A DNA stretch of 64,000 bases from Dioscorea cayenensis subsp. rotundata (GCF_009730915.1 NC_052475.1:23745016-23809015); one strand, 5' to 3'. Shown: positions 24,267-36,790, counted from the stretch's first letter. The notes: generated by a model not told the origin, from the letters alone. Made by a program: numbers and translations.

Positions 24267-26784
24267 TTAAGAGCAACAAGAAAACAGTAGTATTTCTTTA
24301 GCAATTTCTTCAATAAGCCAGAACAAGATAAACTCCCCGACTATGTGGACCACTTGCTGTACTTCTTCTATGCAAACACAATAAGACCAGCCAACATCCC
24401 ACATAGAATTTATCAGTATGTCTTTGCATTTGAGATCTTTCTCTAACCGCACGTAAAGAGTATCTTCATAAGTTGCATCAGCATCAATTGCATTGTAAGT
24501 TGTAAGCTTTTCAAATGCTCTGCTAATCTCTGACAACAATGGATCTAGAGAGTGATAGAACTATGGGGGGCCTGGACATAGGCTCTGAACATTGATAGGT
24601 TTGCAAGCTCCTTCTGGTGGCTTTTCCGTGCCATTAACTCAATTGCACAATCCAAGAAAAGCTTAGCGTCTCTTGCTCCTGCTGCCTCGATGTTTTTCCT
24701 TCTGTATATTGGTTGGTGTCCATTAGGACTAATGAACTTCTGTGCATCCTTGAGGAATGTTTGGCTGCTCAAAAGAATGCCTTTCAAGTCCTCTCTGACT
24801 GTTGGTTTGTTTTCATACCATGGAGTAGCTTCGCCTGACAATGCTAAGCATCTTTCTTCTGAGATGATCTTTGGCAAAACTTCACCGACTGCTTTCTGTT
24901 CTTCTGTCAGAAAAAAAAGGATTTTTGAATTGAAACTGTTGGCAGTTCAGTCAAGAATGAAATTAGGCATTTGGATTGCGACTGGTTTACCAGTTCACAC
25001 TGAAGAACAGAATGAAGTATATGCATATTCATTTGTGGGAGATGGTAACATCTTTCAGAAATGTGAGAACTACGGAAAGAAATGCAAATGGATTACCTTT
25101 GCTGCAGGGTGTTTGGTTCACCTCTGCTTGTTTAGTTTCACCAGTTGCAGACAAATCGCTACTCACCAATGTTGAAATTGCAGCAGTTTCACATAATGGT
25201 TTGATCACTTTGCCATCATCTTTACTCTTTGTGCTATCTTTCTGCGCAAGTGATGATCAGAAAACCAAATCAAGGAACTGTTATTTAATTTATTTTTTCT
25301 CTAGCTGAATTGAACAATAAATCTTTTTCATGCAAATCTTTCTTATGTCTGCTCCTTCAAATATAGTGAATAAACATGAACAAGATGTATGTGACCAAGA
25401 AACTAATGAATGGAAACTCACAATTGCAGCATTGATTGCGGATGTTTTCACTGATTTAGCTTCAGCTGTCTTCTTTTTTCTTGACGAAGAGTTCTTTGTT
25501 GAATCTTTCATCAGATTGTTGGATTTATGTTTCTGCAAAGCAGATGCCTGTGCAGAAAGATTGCTCTTATCAAGTGAAGGTTTCTTCTCAAGCATGTGTG
25601 ACTGTTTAGAGGTATTTTCTTGAAACAAAGCCGCCGGCCTTCTGACCTTCACTTCCTTCTCCGCTGATTTTCTTCTGGTGAGCAATGGTTTTTGCCTGTC
25701 TACTGTCTTTTTGTGAGTCTTAAATTCTTCTTTTGCTTGTTCTTTTTGGGAATCCAAGGCTGTAAACTTTTTGGCATAATCCACTTTTGGCTTCTCAATA
25801 ATCTTCATACTTCCTATTGCAACAGTCTTGGTCTCTTTCTGCACATAATTTTTCTGCAAGTGAAATTCCTTATGAGCCTCTGGTCTTTCTTGATTAGGTG
25901 GCTTCAAAGGCTTCATGATAACTATAGGCAGGGTGTTCATCGTCGTAATGAAGGCGGCCACTTCTGTATCGTTCCAATGGCGAAGAATTAGGGGCCAATG
26001 GTTCAATTCTGAAATCTTCAGCTTGCCCATTCTTCAAAATTCCTTTGAATTGCATTTTCTCAATGATGTCTTGCAGTGTTTTTTTCTGCAGATCAGGACT
26101 TCTCTCCATCACCTGCTCTTTCCTAGCCTTAGGCATATGATCATCAAATGTCGGAGTTCTCAGAGGCTTTAAGCTCGACATCGTCTCATCCAAAGGTACT
26201 TCTTCAAGCCCCATAAGCTTCGCAATTAAATTTGGAGCTTTTACTTTCTTATTTGAACCAAATCCATCACGGCTTCGTTCACAATGCTCATCTCTCAATT
26301 CAGTTTCAGGATTAAACCTCATAGATCGGCTTGACAAAGCTCTTTCATCCTCCGGAGATCTAGACAACAGATTATGCTTCTGAAAGCTGTCTCTGATTAC
26401 TCTTCGGAGCTCGTCAATACAGTCCCTCGATGACGAACCATCAACAGAACGCCGTGCTTCTCTTTCACCATCAACTGCAGCCACATTCTTCTTTGTTGTC
26501 TTCGCCAATTGCTTCGACGCATCTTGGAGCTTCCCAAGCATCACCAACGACTCCTGAAGATCCATCGCACCTCTAAGAAGTTCTCTAGCTACATCCTTCA
26601 CCCGCCTATCAAGCTTCGAAGATTTAAACAATGAATCAATCATCTCTGTCAACCTATGAGCATCATTCGAAACCCGAACAAGCTGCAACTCAGTGTTCCT
26701 TTCCTCATGAGCCATTTGCAAAGAAGATGATGATTCTCTGAACTTTGATTCACAGACAGCTGATCTCATACTGTATTCATTCAT
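24267..26784 (-). CDS. DUF3741 / DUF4378 domain protein (TRM-like superfamily)
   Basis: Three exons, read leftward: 26784-25422, 25241-25097 and 24903-24267; about 713 residues. The N-terminal region has a helical block (ELLRGAMDLQESLVMLGKLQ), then the short motif APNLIAKLMGLEEVP typical of DUF3741-associated proteins. Next come a Lys/Ser-rich basic middle and a C-terminal DUF4378-like region (LFLDCAIELMARK ... PLLSEISRAFEKL ... WLIEEIAKEIL). Related proteins include TONNEAU1-recruiting-motif and LONGIFOLIA-like proteins tied to microtubules and cell shape; I cannot say which subgroup this is. The frame is interrupted near 25960 (one extra C in 'acaccctgcc') and near 24560, around a six-C run, where the net shift fits two extra bases. 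The start MNEYSMRSAV is preferred; a short upstream exon near 27000-27055 is possible but does not splice in phase. Confidence 0.8.
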
Positions 26785-27545
26785 ACTTTATTCAGCATTG
26801 AAAGAGACTACTAAAAATAAAAAAACTCAGCAGAATTACATCTTTTGGAGTTTAACAAAACAGTTGCATGCATTTGGATGAACAAAAAGACACAAACATG
26901 TCTGTCTTTTTGCATTCAAACCTGTTCATATTGAAACAAAACCAACAACAACAACAACAACAACAACAAATTACAAGCATTTTGGAGAAGAGATTGACCT
27001 GTAACTGTAGTAGTCTTGTGAGAACTGAGTAGCCATTGCTGTTACTTGAGCTCATGCATGATCTCATTATATTACACCATTGTTCATTGAATGTTTGTGG
27101 TCCTCTCTTAACTTTGCAGCTGGATTACTAAATGAACAAGCAAGGAACATCAATGGTCACCTTTTATAAAAAATTATTATTCTTGATAATTTTACCAAGT
27201 AAGCAGAGTGGTGCAGTTAATTATGAAATTAATTTTAGTAAATGTTGAATTTTAATTTATGGAAAGGTGAAAGTGAGAGACCAACCACTTGAAAAAGACT
27301 AGTGAGAGTTTTGGAAAAAGCTAGACTTCAGAGGATCATTTCTTTGCTTGCTTCCTTTCATTGAAGATGATCACATGCTTGTCAATGTTTTCTTTTCTTC
27401 CCCCCTAATTTCCTTTATGATTTTTTTTTTTGTTATAAATTTTAGAATTTTTTTTTAAGTTAGTAAATAAGAATAAGGTTTATATATTTATATCAATGTT
27501 TGTTTAATTAATCAAATTAAAAAAAAATTATTGCCATGGAACTAG

Positions 27546-27581
<36 letters not shown>

Positions 27582-29158
27582 TTTTTTTTTATAGTCCTGC
27601 AAAAGTATATATAAACAGTTACAACTTTATATTGGAGTACATTAGAAATAAGACATATGTCATTCTATGATTCCTTGATTTTCCTTTTTTTTTAATTGGT
27701 CAAATTTATCTTCTTGTTCCTTCATGAAGCTATTCTTGTCCATTGTTATAGCATAATACCTTATGCTTTATTCCCTTTTTATTCTCCTCTTGATTAAGTT
27801 CATGTTTTTTTGACCGTTTGTTTTTGTATTTCATGGTATTTATGTGGAAAAAAAATCTTTCTTATTGACTATAATTATACTAGTTTAGATCATTTATATT
27901 TGTATTCTTGTGATGATTAAAATACTTTTTTATATTAAAATGATTAAAATACTTTCCATGACTTTCTTGTTCATTATAAATATATATTATTCATTTTCTT
28001 TTTACTTGAATGTCAACATGTTTATATTATTATTGTAATTATCCGTTAATAAACTAATATAAACAAAAAGAAATAATTTTTGTTTTATTTAAAAATTTGA
28101 TAATAAATTTTTTTTTGAAAAAATGGATAAACCACGTGCATTAAAAGAAAACAGAAATGATAATAAATTTTTAAATTGATGAAAGAATTCATGTTTGTGT
28201 AGTATATAAATTCTGCCAAAAGCTTTGGTAACCAAAGACAATAAATGAGACAATTGGGATTAAGATTATAATTAATTAATTTAATTTCATGGATTTATTG
28301 TTAATTAGAAAAATATCTTTTTGTTGATAATGCTGAAAAGGAAGGGTTTAATTATTATTACAGACATTTATAAATGACATGTACGTTTTTTTCATATTAT
28401 TTTTAATGAATATTTATGTTTTATTAGGATTTAAAGTTAAAATATTTTTAAAAAATAACAATGAAGTAAAAAAAAAATTCCATTCTAAATTTAGCCAAAA
28501 TATTTATATAAACACACATATATATATATATAGATAACGCGTCATCAGCTACGAACCTCCATATATACAATATCTATACATGTTTTGAATTGTTAGATCT
28601 CAATCCGACAGTCAACACCATAGCCGGGTACAATAAAAATTAATTCTCATCCAAATTACACTATCTATAGTATAGACTGATTTTTAGCTTTTGAAAAAAT
28701 TGTAAGCCAATCTAACCCACAAACCCATTTAAGATCCCACTCGTCTCTCTACCAACAGACATTCCTATATATATATATATATATATATATGTATTTGTGA
28801 ATGTATGTATAGCCTTCAAATTAGACCCTTACAGATACAAGTTACAAACTTGGCAAGTGTGCCGTGTATGTGTGTGTACGTGTTCAAACTTCAAAGAGAA
28901 CAACTTCAGAAAAGGACAAAAGAGAGGCCATATATCAATTCAAAACAATAAATTAAACTTGACCAGCGTTTCCTCTTCCCATGAATGCTGACTCCATCCT
29001 CTCTCAGTCTCAGAATCACCAATATTGATTTCCGAAGAACAAAACTTAGCATTTCCCAGGGATCACATCATCCAAAAATGAAGTAGAACCTCCCTATAAA
29101 ATCCCTTTAATCTCCATTGAGCCATGCCAAAAACAAACTTGCAAGCATAACAAACAAC
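26785..29158. other. AT-rich intergenic DNA
   Basis: About 2.4 kb between divergent genes. It holds (CAA)n near 26939-26968, (TA)n at about 27548-27580, 28508-28532 and 28767-28790, and the small LINE insertion at 28113-28158. It should contain both promoters; no specific element can be assigned. Confidence 0.65.
28113..28158 (-). mobile_element. Tiny 5'-truncated LINE 3' end
   Basis: 46 bp between direct repeats of gataataaattttt (28099-28112 and 28159-28172). Read on the minus strand it contains 'gtggtttatccatttttt' followed by an A-rich tail. This matches the 3' end of the LINE remnant at 43230-43262 (gtggtttatccactttattt plus A tail). The structure fits target-primed insertion that aborted almost at once. 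Confidence 0.6.
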
Positions 29159-29392
29159 ATGGAAGCTAGCAAAAGTACTGGTGGCAGTGGTGCTCAAGGT
29201 GCTAAAACAGGTGGTGGACAGCAAGTGAAACAAGGAAGCGGTAGTACTGGTGGAGCTGGCCATGGAGGTGGAGATGGTATGATGAAAGCTCCGGGACGTG
29301 AAGGTTACATCAATAGACAAGAGTTTGAGAGTAACCCTAAAGCCCACTTTGATGACCTTCGCCAAGGCAGTGGCAAACCTGCAGGAAACTAA
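29159..29392 (+). CDS. Small glycine-rich plant protein, 77 residues
   Basis: An intronless frame from ATG at 29159 to TAA. Residues 1-45 are Gly/Ser/Gln-rich and probably disordered (TGGSGAQGAKTGGGQQ). The C-terminal third is less repetitive: APGREGYINRQEFESNPKAHFDDLRQ. No signal peptide or membrane segment. I recognise the layout as that of small uncharacterised plant proteins but cannot name a function. Codon use and the A-rich context before the ATG (acaaacaacatgg) support a real gene; an in-frame TTG 42 bp upstream is not needed. Confidence 0.75.
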   Translation: MEASKSTGGSGAQGAKTGGGQQVKQGSGSTGGAGHGGGDGMMKAPGREGYINRQEFESNPKAHFDDLRQGSGKPAGN

Positions 29393-30517
29393 TTAATGAA
29401 TGCCATGCATGCAGATGTAATGCTACTTTTAAGCTAGTATTAAATAAAAAGTATGTGAATGTGATCAAAAAATGAATGTTATCTTTATTTGTGATCAATG
29501 AACTAGCTACTTGCTTTTTCTTTAAGTTCTGCAATGAGTTTTTCCCATTTTTGTTTGAATAATCAGATGAACTAGGCAGTGTGCAATGGTCAAACATTAT
29601 TACGCTCATTAGGTCATTCTTATGACAGGAATATGCAGTTAATTATTTGATTAAACCATGAATATTGCATCTGTCTTCTGTAGTTGTGAATGCTGAAAAT
29701 GAGATTTATTTATTTATTTATTTATTTGTGATTGAGTGATGAATGCTATCTTTACATGCGCTCAATGCAACACCTGGCTTTAAGTTCCTAAATTACAAAC
29801 AATATAATGATAAATAAAGCTAGTGATGGTCAACATTATCATATTCATTCAGAATAACAACAAGAAGGAGTTATTCAATTTAATTAAACTTGAAGAACCT
29901 ATCTCTTTAGTAGTTGTGACCTTTGAAAGTTCCATTATGAATAAATTAAACCAATCTCTCTTGTCCTTCTTCTTCCATTATGACAATTAAAACAATGGAC
30001 TTTTGGAGCAGTGTTTGTCTATCTTTTTTAATTGGAAATAGAGGAGCTAGCATTTCAGTCCATTAATTGTTAGACATATTACTCCTATATTTCTTGCCAG
30101 CCTCACATTCAAACAATAACTAATTCTTTCCTTTTTGTTTAGAATAATACCTCAACCACCTCAACATGCACTCCACCCCCATCATTACATTAGACAAGCT
30201 AAAATTAAGAAAAAAAACTTTTCCACCCCTCATTCCCTCCACATTGCCATTGTTCCTTCATTCTCAAACAAGAACTAACTAGCTAGCTAGCTAGATCTCA
30301 TCTCTGGCACCTCCCTCCATTATTTCACCTCATTTGAGAGGGAGTTGCAAAGAATTCAAAGCTGCCACCTTTTGTCTCTCATATTAATTATCCTTTCCAC
30401 TCTATTTGCTGCTATACAAAGCTTCTTCAGCCTCATTATTCTTGGTTTCCCATATTTGCATGCATTCATTGATATCTTATATGGGCATCCTAAGTCCCTG
30501 CTCTGAAACATAATATC
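29393..30517. other. Intergenic DNA upstream of RopGEF-A
   Basis: About 1.1 kb, AT-rich, with a (TTTA)n run at about 29706-29728 and a short (GCTA)n near 30277-30292. It should contain the 3' UTR of the small protein and the promoter of RopGEF-A. No further feature seen. Confidence 0.6.
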
Positions 30518-32371
30518 ATGGTACGCATCTTTGACAGGAGACACAGCCTCCATAAGTCACTCAATCCCCAGTGGGACAATGTTTGATATCTCACCCAGAC
30601 AAGCACACAGCCTCATTCTTGATGGTCCATCCGTGACAACCTCTGTTGCAGAGATGAATAACTCGGTGTGCTCGAGAAATCTTAGCAGGGAACTGCCCGG
30701 CTGCCGTTTAGAGGACCAAGTAATCGGTTCAGCTCTGGACCGCCATAAACCTCTGAAATCTAAGCTGGAAAAGGATATTAATGCCAGTGATGGCATTGCC
30801 TCAGGTGAGAGCTTGCACCATTGTGATTAAGTATTATGATAAGTTTTTTTCTTGAATGTATGGCATGCATGTTTCTGAGATGATCATTGGATCATTAGCA
30901 ATCACTTGTGTTAATTTTGTTGTTTTAGAGATGGAGTTGATGAAGGAGAGGTTTGCAAAGCTGCTACTGGGAGAGGACATGTCAGGAGGTGGAAAAGGAG
31001 TTTCATCAGCTCTTGCTCTTTCCAATGCCATCACAAATCTCGCAGGTATGTATGCATATATATATATATATGTCATTATATATGTCATGGATTCTCAATG
31101 GATCACTTGTGATATATGTTTGTTTTGGATTTTGCTTCAGCTTCTGTTTTTGGGGAACAACGGAGGCTTGAACCCAATGTCTGTTGAGAGGAAGACAAGA
31201 TGGTGGAAAGAAATTGAGTGGCTTTTATCTGTAACTGATCACATTGTGGAATTGGTTCCTTCACAACAGGCAACTAAGGATGGAACAAATATGGAGGTGT
31301 GTATCTTTATTAATTTTCATTTTCCTGCATTTGAGATCCAGATTTGAATTTCATTCAACAGATAATCTTCAAAGAGAACTTACTTCTCTTGGTTGCATGC
31401 AGATAATGGTGACTCAACAGCGGAGAGATCTTCACATGAACATCCCTGCATTGCGAAAACTCGACACTATGCTCATTGTAAGCAACCAAAGTTCATCTCT
31501 AATGTAACAACAACAACAACATCATTTCATGTTTGATCTTAATTGTTTTGTGAAATTTAACCAGGGTTATCTAGACAACTTTAAAGACCAGAATGAGTTC
31601 TGGTATGCTTCAAGAGATGATAATGGTGATGCTCAAAACCAAAAGAACCAGAGGAGGGATGATAAATGGTGGCTGCCAACAGTGAAAGTTCCTCAAGAGG
31701 GGCTCTCAGAAAGTCACTAGAAAATGGCTGAAACATCAGAAAGAGTTGGTGAACCAAGTGTTTAAGGCTGCAATGACCATCAATGCTCAAGTTCTCGCCG
31801 AAATGTCGGTACCTGACACATACATTGAATCTCTTCCAAAGGTAACACATCCATTGCATTTATCAAGAGCAGAGAATATGAACTAAGTCACACTGTTATA
31901 AAAAATCTCATACAAATAAATAAACAGCATTGCAATTATGATACAACCATATAGATTTATAACACAGATGGTGGTTTTACATGACTCTTTATAACCATTG
32001 TGAATATCAATGACAGAACGGAAGATCAAGCCTTGGAGATGCATTATACAAGAGTATCAAAGCAGACATGTTCGACCCCGAGCAATTCTTTTCATCAATA
32101 GATTTATCGACAGAGCACAAAGTCCTTGATCTAAAGAACCGCATTGAAGCCTCCACTGTCATATGGAAGAAGAAGATGCACAACATGGATGGCAAGTCTT
32201 CATGGGGCTCAATTGTGAGCCTTGAGAAGAGGGAGCAGTTTGAGGAGAGAGCAGAGACAATCTTGCTTCTCCTTAAACAGAGGTTCCCTGGCATCCCCCA
32301 ATCAGTACTGGATATCAGCAAGATTCAATACAACAAAGTATGATGAAACAACAAAAAAACAATACATCTTC

Positions 32372-32402
<31 letters not shown>

Positions 32403-32852
32403 GTATACTAATATTCTGTTAATGTAAAACAGGATGTAGGACAGGCCATTCTGGAGAGCTACTCAAGAGTGCTGGAGAGCTTGGCATTCACAGTGATGTC
32501 AAGGATTGAAGATGTCCTCTATGCTGACTCTCTCACACAAGAACAAGCAAACAGTGGTTCTGCAAGAATGTCTTCTTCTTCTTACTGTTGTTCTACAAAG
32601 TCAGAGAGAACTTTAGAACCATTGAGGAAGCTGGATACTAAAGAGGAAATAGAGAAGCTCAGTGCTGGGGGGACACCAACAACAAATACTCTCTCAGAAT
32701 TCATGGGGTGGCAAGTTGATCAAGAGAAGGCAGAGCATGATGAGATGAAGTTCAAGTGCAAACCCCCAAGAATTATTGTTAATAAGAAGCTGACATACAT
32801 AGAGAAGCTAGAGAGCTTGGGAGGTGTGAGAAGCCCCATTTCAAGACATTGA
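30518..32852 (+). CDS. ROP guanine nucleotide exchange factor (PRONE domain), copy A
   Basis: Seven exons: 30518-30804, 30929-31045, 31141-31296, 31403-31477, 31565-31841, 32017-32337 and 32433-32852; about 549 residues. A variable N-terminus of about 95 residues leads into the PRONE domain, which activates plant ROP GTPases at the plasma membrane in polar growth. PRONE landmarks: [68 protein letters not shown] and [12 protein letters not shown]. The C-terminus ends KLESLGGVRSPISRH. Three single extra bases shift the frame: in the CCCC run near 30574, in the CCC run near 31175, and in the AAA run near 31711. Splice sites and the rest of the protein are intact, so consensus error is at least as likely as pseudogene status. 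Confidence 0.88.
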
Positions 32853-33611
32853 AAGAAAAAGGAGTTTGGGATCCAAATGAGTAGATAGCTTAGAAGAAAC
32901 ACAGACACACAGCAAACAGAGACACACAGTTATAGAGTGTGTATTGTTGTTTAGAGAGCTTTGTTACTTGTTGAATCCCTCTTGGGAGATGGGAAGAAGA
33001 ATTCAATGTGTAGGTTGATTAGGAGATGCAGTAGATGTTGCTTCTTCTTTTGAAGTGAAGACTTTGTACAAAAACAATCTCACACTTTGTGGTAACTTGT
33101 TGGTACTAACTTCATGTTGTTCCTAGGCAGCAGTGTGTGGTGGACAGATGAATCATATTTGTAAGATGGCAGCTTAAAATACATTTCTATTTGGTGCTTG
33201 AAAATTAAAATTTTCATTGAAATTTCTTCTCTGATGAGTAATGATAAATGTTTTTTTGTTTGGGATAGCAGAAATATTCTTAGAGGAACTTCTGTATACC
33301 TTAATGGTAGAAAGAATGTAAACTGGCAAGAAAGTAGAAACAAATTGACTTAATTGCCTTATTATCACTTAATGACAAGTATGAACTAGAACTAAGATTT
33401 ACAGATAAGCAGAAATATCTATATAGAAACATCTCTGCATACATTATTTTATATACAAATTAAAGCTTCACTCCAACATCAAGGAAGCATCCTACTTAAT
33501 CTCTTAATCACCCTACACTTTGAAGAATCATCTTCTTCATCATCATCATCATCAACAACAACTTTTCTTTCTTTCATTCTTCTTCTAAGCTATCAACCTT
33601 TCCTTCTCTTC
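32853..33611. other. Spacer between the convergent RopGEF genes
   Basis: 759 bp between two stop codons facing each other, holding both 3' UTRs. The two sides are not obviously inverted copies of each other, so by eye the recognisable inverted similarity stops at the coding ends. A CAT/CAA-type trinucleotide run lies near 33534-33560. Confidence 0.6.
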
Positions 33612-35430
33612 TTAGTGTCTTGCAATGGGACTTCTAATGCCTCCAAAGCTCTCCAACTTCTCTATATAAGTAACTTTCTTACTAAAACTAGCTCTTGAAG
33701 GCTTACACTTTAACTTCATATCCTCCAACTCCTCCTCCTCTTCCTCGGCTTCTTGTGAGTTCTCTTCATATACATTCCATCCAATGAAGTCCAAAAGTGT
33801 AGTTGATGTTGTTCTCTCCATAGCACTTAGTTTCTCCATCTCCTCTCTGACATCCAATTTCTTCAATGTCCCTGATACTCTCTCTGACTTTGTAGAATAA
33901 GAACAAGAAATTCTCTGACAATCTCCATTTGCTTGTTTTTGTGCAAGAGAATCAGCATAGAGAACATCATCTATCCTTGACACCAATGTGAATGCCAAAC
34001 TTTCCAGTACTCTTGAGTAACTCTCCAATATTGCCTGTCCTACATCCTGTTTGTCAATCAAGTTTCATTAGTATATATATATATATATAATTCATAGAAG
34101 ATGCACACTTTTTGAGTGGTGTTTCATCATACTTTGTTGTATTGAATCTTGCTGATGTCCAATGCTGATTGAGGAATGCCAGGGAACCTCTGTTTAAGGA
34201 TGTGCAAGATTGTCTCTGCTCTCTCTTCAAGCTGTTCTCTCTTCTCAAGGCTAACTGTTAAGCCCCATGATGATTTGCCATCCATGTTATTCATCTTCCT
34301 CTTCCATATGACAATGGATGCTTCAATACGGTTTTTGAGATCAAGGACTTTGTGCTCTGATGTTAAGTCTATCGATGAAAAGAATTGCTCGGGGTTGAAC
34401 ACATCTACTGTGATGCTCTTGTATATTGCATCTCCAAGGCTTGATCTTCCATTCTGTTAAGCAAACAATCATATGATATTATATCAATCTGGTCTATATA
34501 TTATTAGATTGTTAGTTTGTGTAGTTGTATTCTGACCTTTGGAAGTGATTCAATATATGTGTCTGGGACCGACATTTCGGTGAGAACTTGAGCATTGATG
34601 GCCATTGCAGCTTTGAGAACTTGGTTCACCAACTCTTTCTGATGTTTCATCCATTTTCTAGTTATTTCTGACAGCCCTTTTTCAGGAACTTTCACTGCTG
34701 GGAGCCACCATTTGTCATCCTTCCTCTGATTCTTTCGGTTTTGGTCTTCTTCGTTATCATTATCATTATTGTCTCTCGAAGCATACCAGAATTCATTCTG
34801 ACCTTTGAAGTTGTCTAGATAACCCTGGTTAATTTTCAGAAAACAATTAATATCAAAGCATGGGATAATGCTTTTTTCTTACATCAAAGAGATTAGCATG
34901 ATGTGGTTTCTTACAATGAGCATAGCATCAAGTTTTCGCAATGCCGGAATATTCATGTGAAGATCTTTGCGCTGTTGAGTCACCATTATCTGCACACAAA
35001 CATCAAAACAGAATGAACTTTGAATCTATCATATATATGTACTATATTACATTATACATCTTTGTTATACTAATCCAGTCTCTATATGAGATTGCTATTC
35101 ATATAATTAATATATCCTAACAAAGATGAGTATTGCCTTTTCCTCTTTCTCTTTTGTATCAATTACAAACTCTAACAATATGTAGAAAAATTCACAAGTT
35201 AGAGCAAAGATGAATACCTCCATGTTTGTTCCATCTTTTGATGTCTGTTGTGAAGGAACAAACTCCACAATATTATCAGTTACAGATAAAAGCCAATCAA
35301 TCTCTTTCCTCCATCTTGTCTTCCTCTCAACAGACATTGGTTCAAGCCTCCATTGTTCTCCAAAAACAGAGGCTGAACCAAACATCACAAGTGATCCATT
35401 AAGAAATCATGATAAATACAATGACATATA

Positions 35431-35463
<33 letters not shown>

Positions 35464-35939
35464 CTGCAAGATTGGTGATGGCATTGGAAAGAGCAAGAGC
35501 TGATGAAACTCCTTTGCCACCTCCAGACATGTCCTCTCCCAGTAGCAACTTTGCAAACCTCTCTTTCATCAACTCCATTTCTAAAACAACATAATAATCA
35601 TGAAATTAATAACAATTAGATACACCTATATAAAATAATGATCCAATATATAACATTTTCTTCACCTGCGGCAATGCCATCCTTCCCAAGTCTAGACTTG
35701 GGATCTTTATGGCGATCTAGAGCGGAACCGATCACCTGATCGGCTAAATGACGGTTAGATAGCCCTCCGCCAAGGCTTCTCGAGCCCGTGCTGTTATTCA
35801 TCGAGATGGCTTTAGAGCATTTTTCAGAGGGAACATCAAGAATAAGACTGTGTGCCTGTCTGCCTGATACCTCAAACATTTTCTCGCTGTGATTTAGTGG
35901 CTTTTGAAGGCTATGATTTCTGTCAATGAAGTGTACCAT
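33612..35939 (-). CDS. ROP guanine nucleotide exchange factor (PRONE domain), copy B
   Basis: Seven exons, read leftward: 35939-35666, 35580-35464, 35372-35218, 34989-34915, 34824-34537, 34453-34133 and 34046-33612. All are in phase, giving 554 residues with no lesion. Exons 2, 4 and 6 have exactly the same lengths as in copy A (117, 75, 321). Exon 5 adds four residues in an acidic Asn/Asp loop ([10 protein letters not shown]). The PRONE domain is complete ([44 protein letters not shown]) and the tail ends [11 protein letters not shown]. In exon 6 the two proteins differ at roughly 16 of 107 positions by eye, so the pair is not very recent. The start [11 protein letters not shown] matches copy A; an in-frame Met 15 bp upstream is possible. 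Confidence 0.93.
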
Positions 35940-36197
35940 GATACTATGTTTCAAAACAGAGAGTTATCATGCATGTTTGTAATCAATGCATGCAAATTAT
36001 ACTGCATGAAAAGGATAATGAAGGAACAATGTCAATGTATTGGAAAAGTTCTAAATTACTTAATTTAACATGTCTAATATATTGATGGAGGTGGTGGGAT
36101 GCATGTCCTGTTTGAGGATGTTGAGTTGTACATACTAAACAAAGGTATGAATCAGTTATTGTTTAAAAACTAACAAGTCTAACAATAGGCTGCTGCT

Positions 36198-36427
36198 GCC
36201 AACGACCTGCGGGTCTATTGGTACACGGGTCGCCGATAGAGCTCTCACCGAATGGTGAGAGTTCGATTCTCGGCTGAGGGCACATTTCTGGGAGTTGTGA
36301 ATAGTGGTTGTGTACGAGTGGTTCCAGCGCCCACGTGAGCGCGGTCTCGTCCCCACTTGTTCCACCGAGGCTTGTGCACGTCTCTGGGTCTCTAGTGGGT
36401 TCGCCCCGCTCCTCTTCCCCAATAAAA
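36198..36427 (+). mobile_element. SINE with intact target-site duplications
   Basis: 230 bp flanked by a perfect 17-bp duplication, aacaataggctgctgct (36181-36197 and 36428-36444). The 5' part is tRNA-like: a box A-like stretch around 36210-36225 and a box B-like gagttcgattctc (36266-36278). The body is GC-rich and the 3' end is ccccaataaaa. A second, diverged copy lies at 17524-17735. Perfect duplications point to a fairly young insertion. Confidence 0.9.
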
Positions 36428-36633
36428 AACAATAGGCTGCTGCTTCTCTGTTTTTTCATTAAAAATAGAAAAACACAACAACTTATCTTCTTAGTAATTA
36501 AAAAATATAAAACTTTTTTTTTCAACATTTATTAGCAATTTATTCCATTATGTATATGTTTGCCACTTGACACAAGGAAGCTCTGAAGTCTAAAATGATA
36601 GTATAATAATAACTTCGACCATTGTATATTATC

Positions 36634-36790
36634 GCTATGATAGTAATCAATAAACAAGTTTGGTCTGCAAAATCATAGCCAAGTATTCTTCTTGCTATGA
36701 TAGTAATCAATAAACAAGTTTGGTCTTTTTGCTATGATAGTAATCAATAAACAAGTTTGGTCTGCAAAATCATAGCCAAGTATTCTTTTT
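36634..36790 (+). repeat. Short tandem array, three units
   Basis: Three units begin with gctatgatagtaatcaata at 36634, 36694 and 36731. Units 1 and 3 are 60 bp; unit 2 is a 37-bp version lacking the 'gcaaaatcatagccaag' part. Confidence 0.85.

Noticed and set aside
26852-27067. 5' exon of the DUF4378 gene (MSSSNSNGYSVLTRLLQLQ)
   Set aside because: There is a plausible donor, but no acceptor joins it in phase to the main exon, and the main exon has its own family-like start.
27540-27580. CRISPR-like or satellite array
   Set aside because: A plain (TA)n microsatellite, like several others in the window. No CRISPR array is expected or seen.
36156-36528. Minus-strand open frames of 88 and 121 residues
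   Set aside because: They lie almost entirely within the SINE and have no family resemblance.
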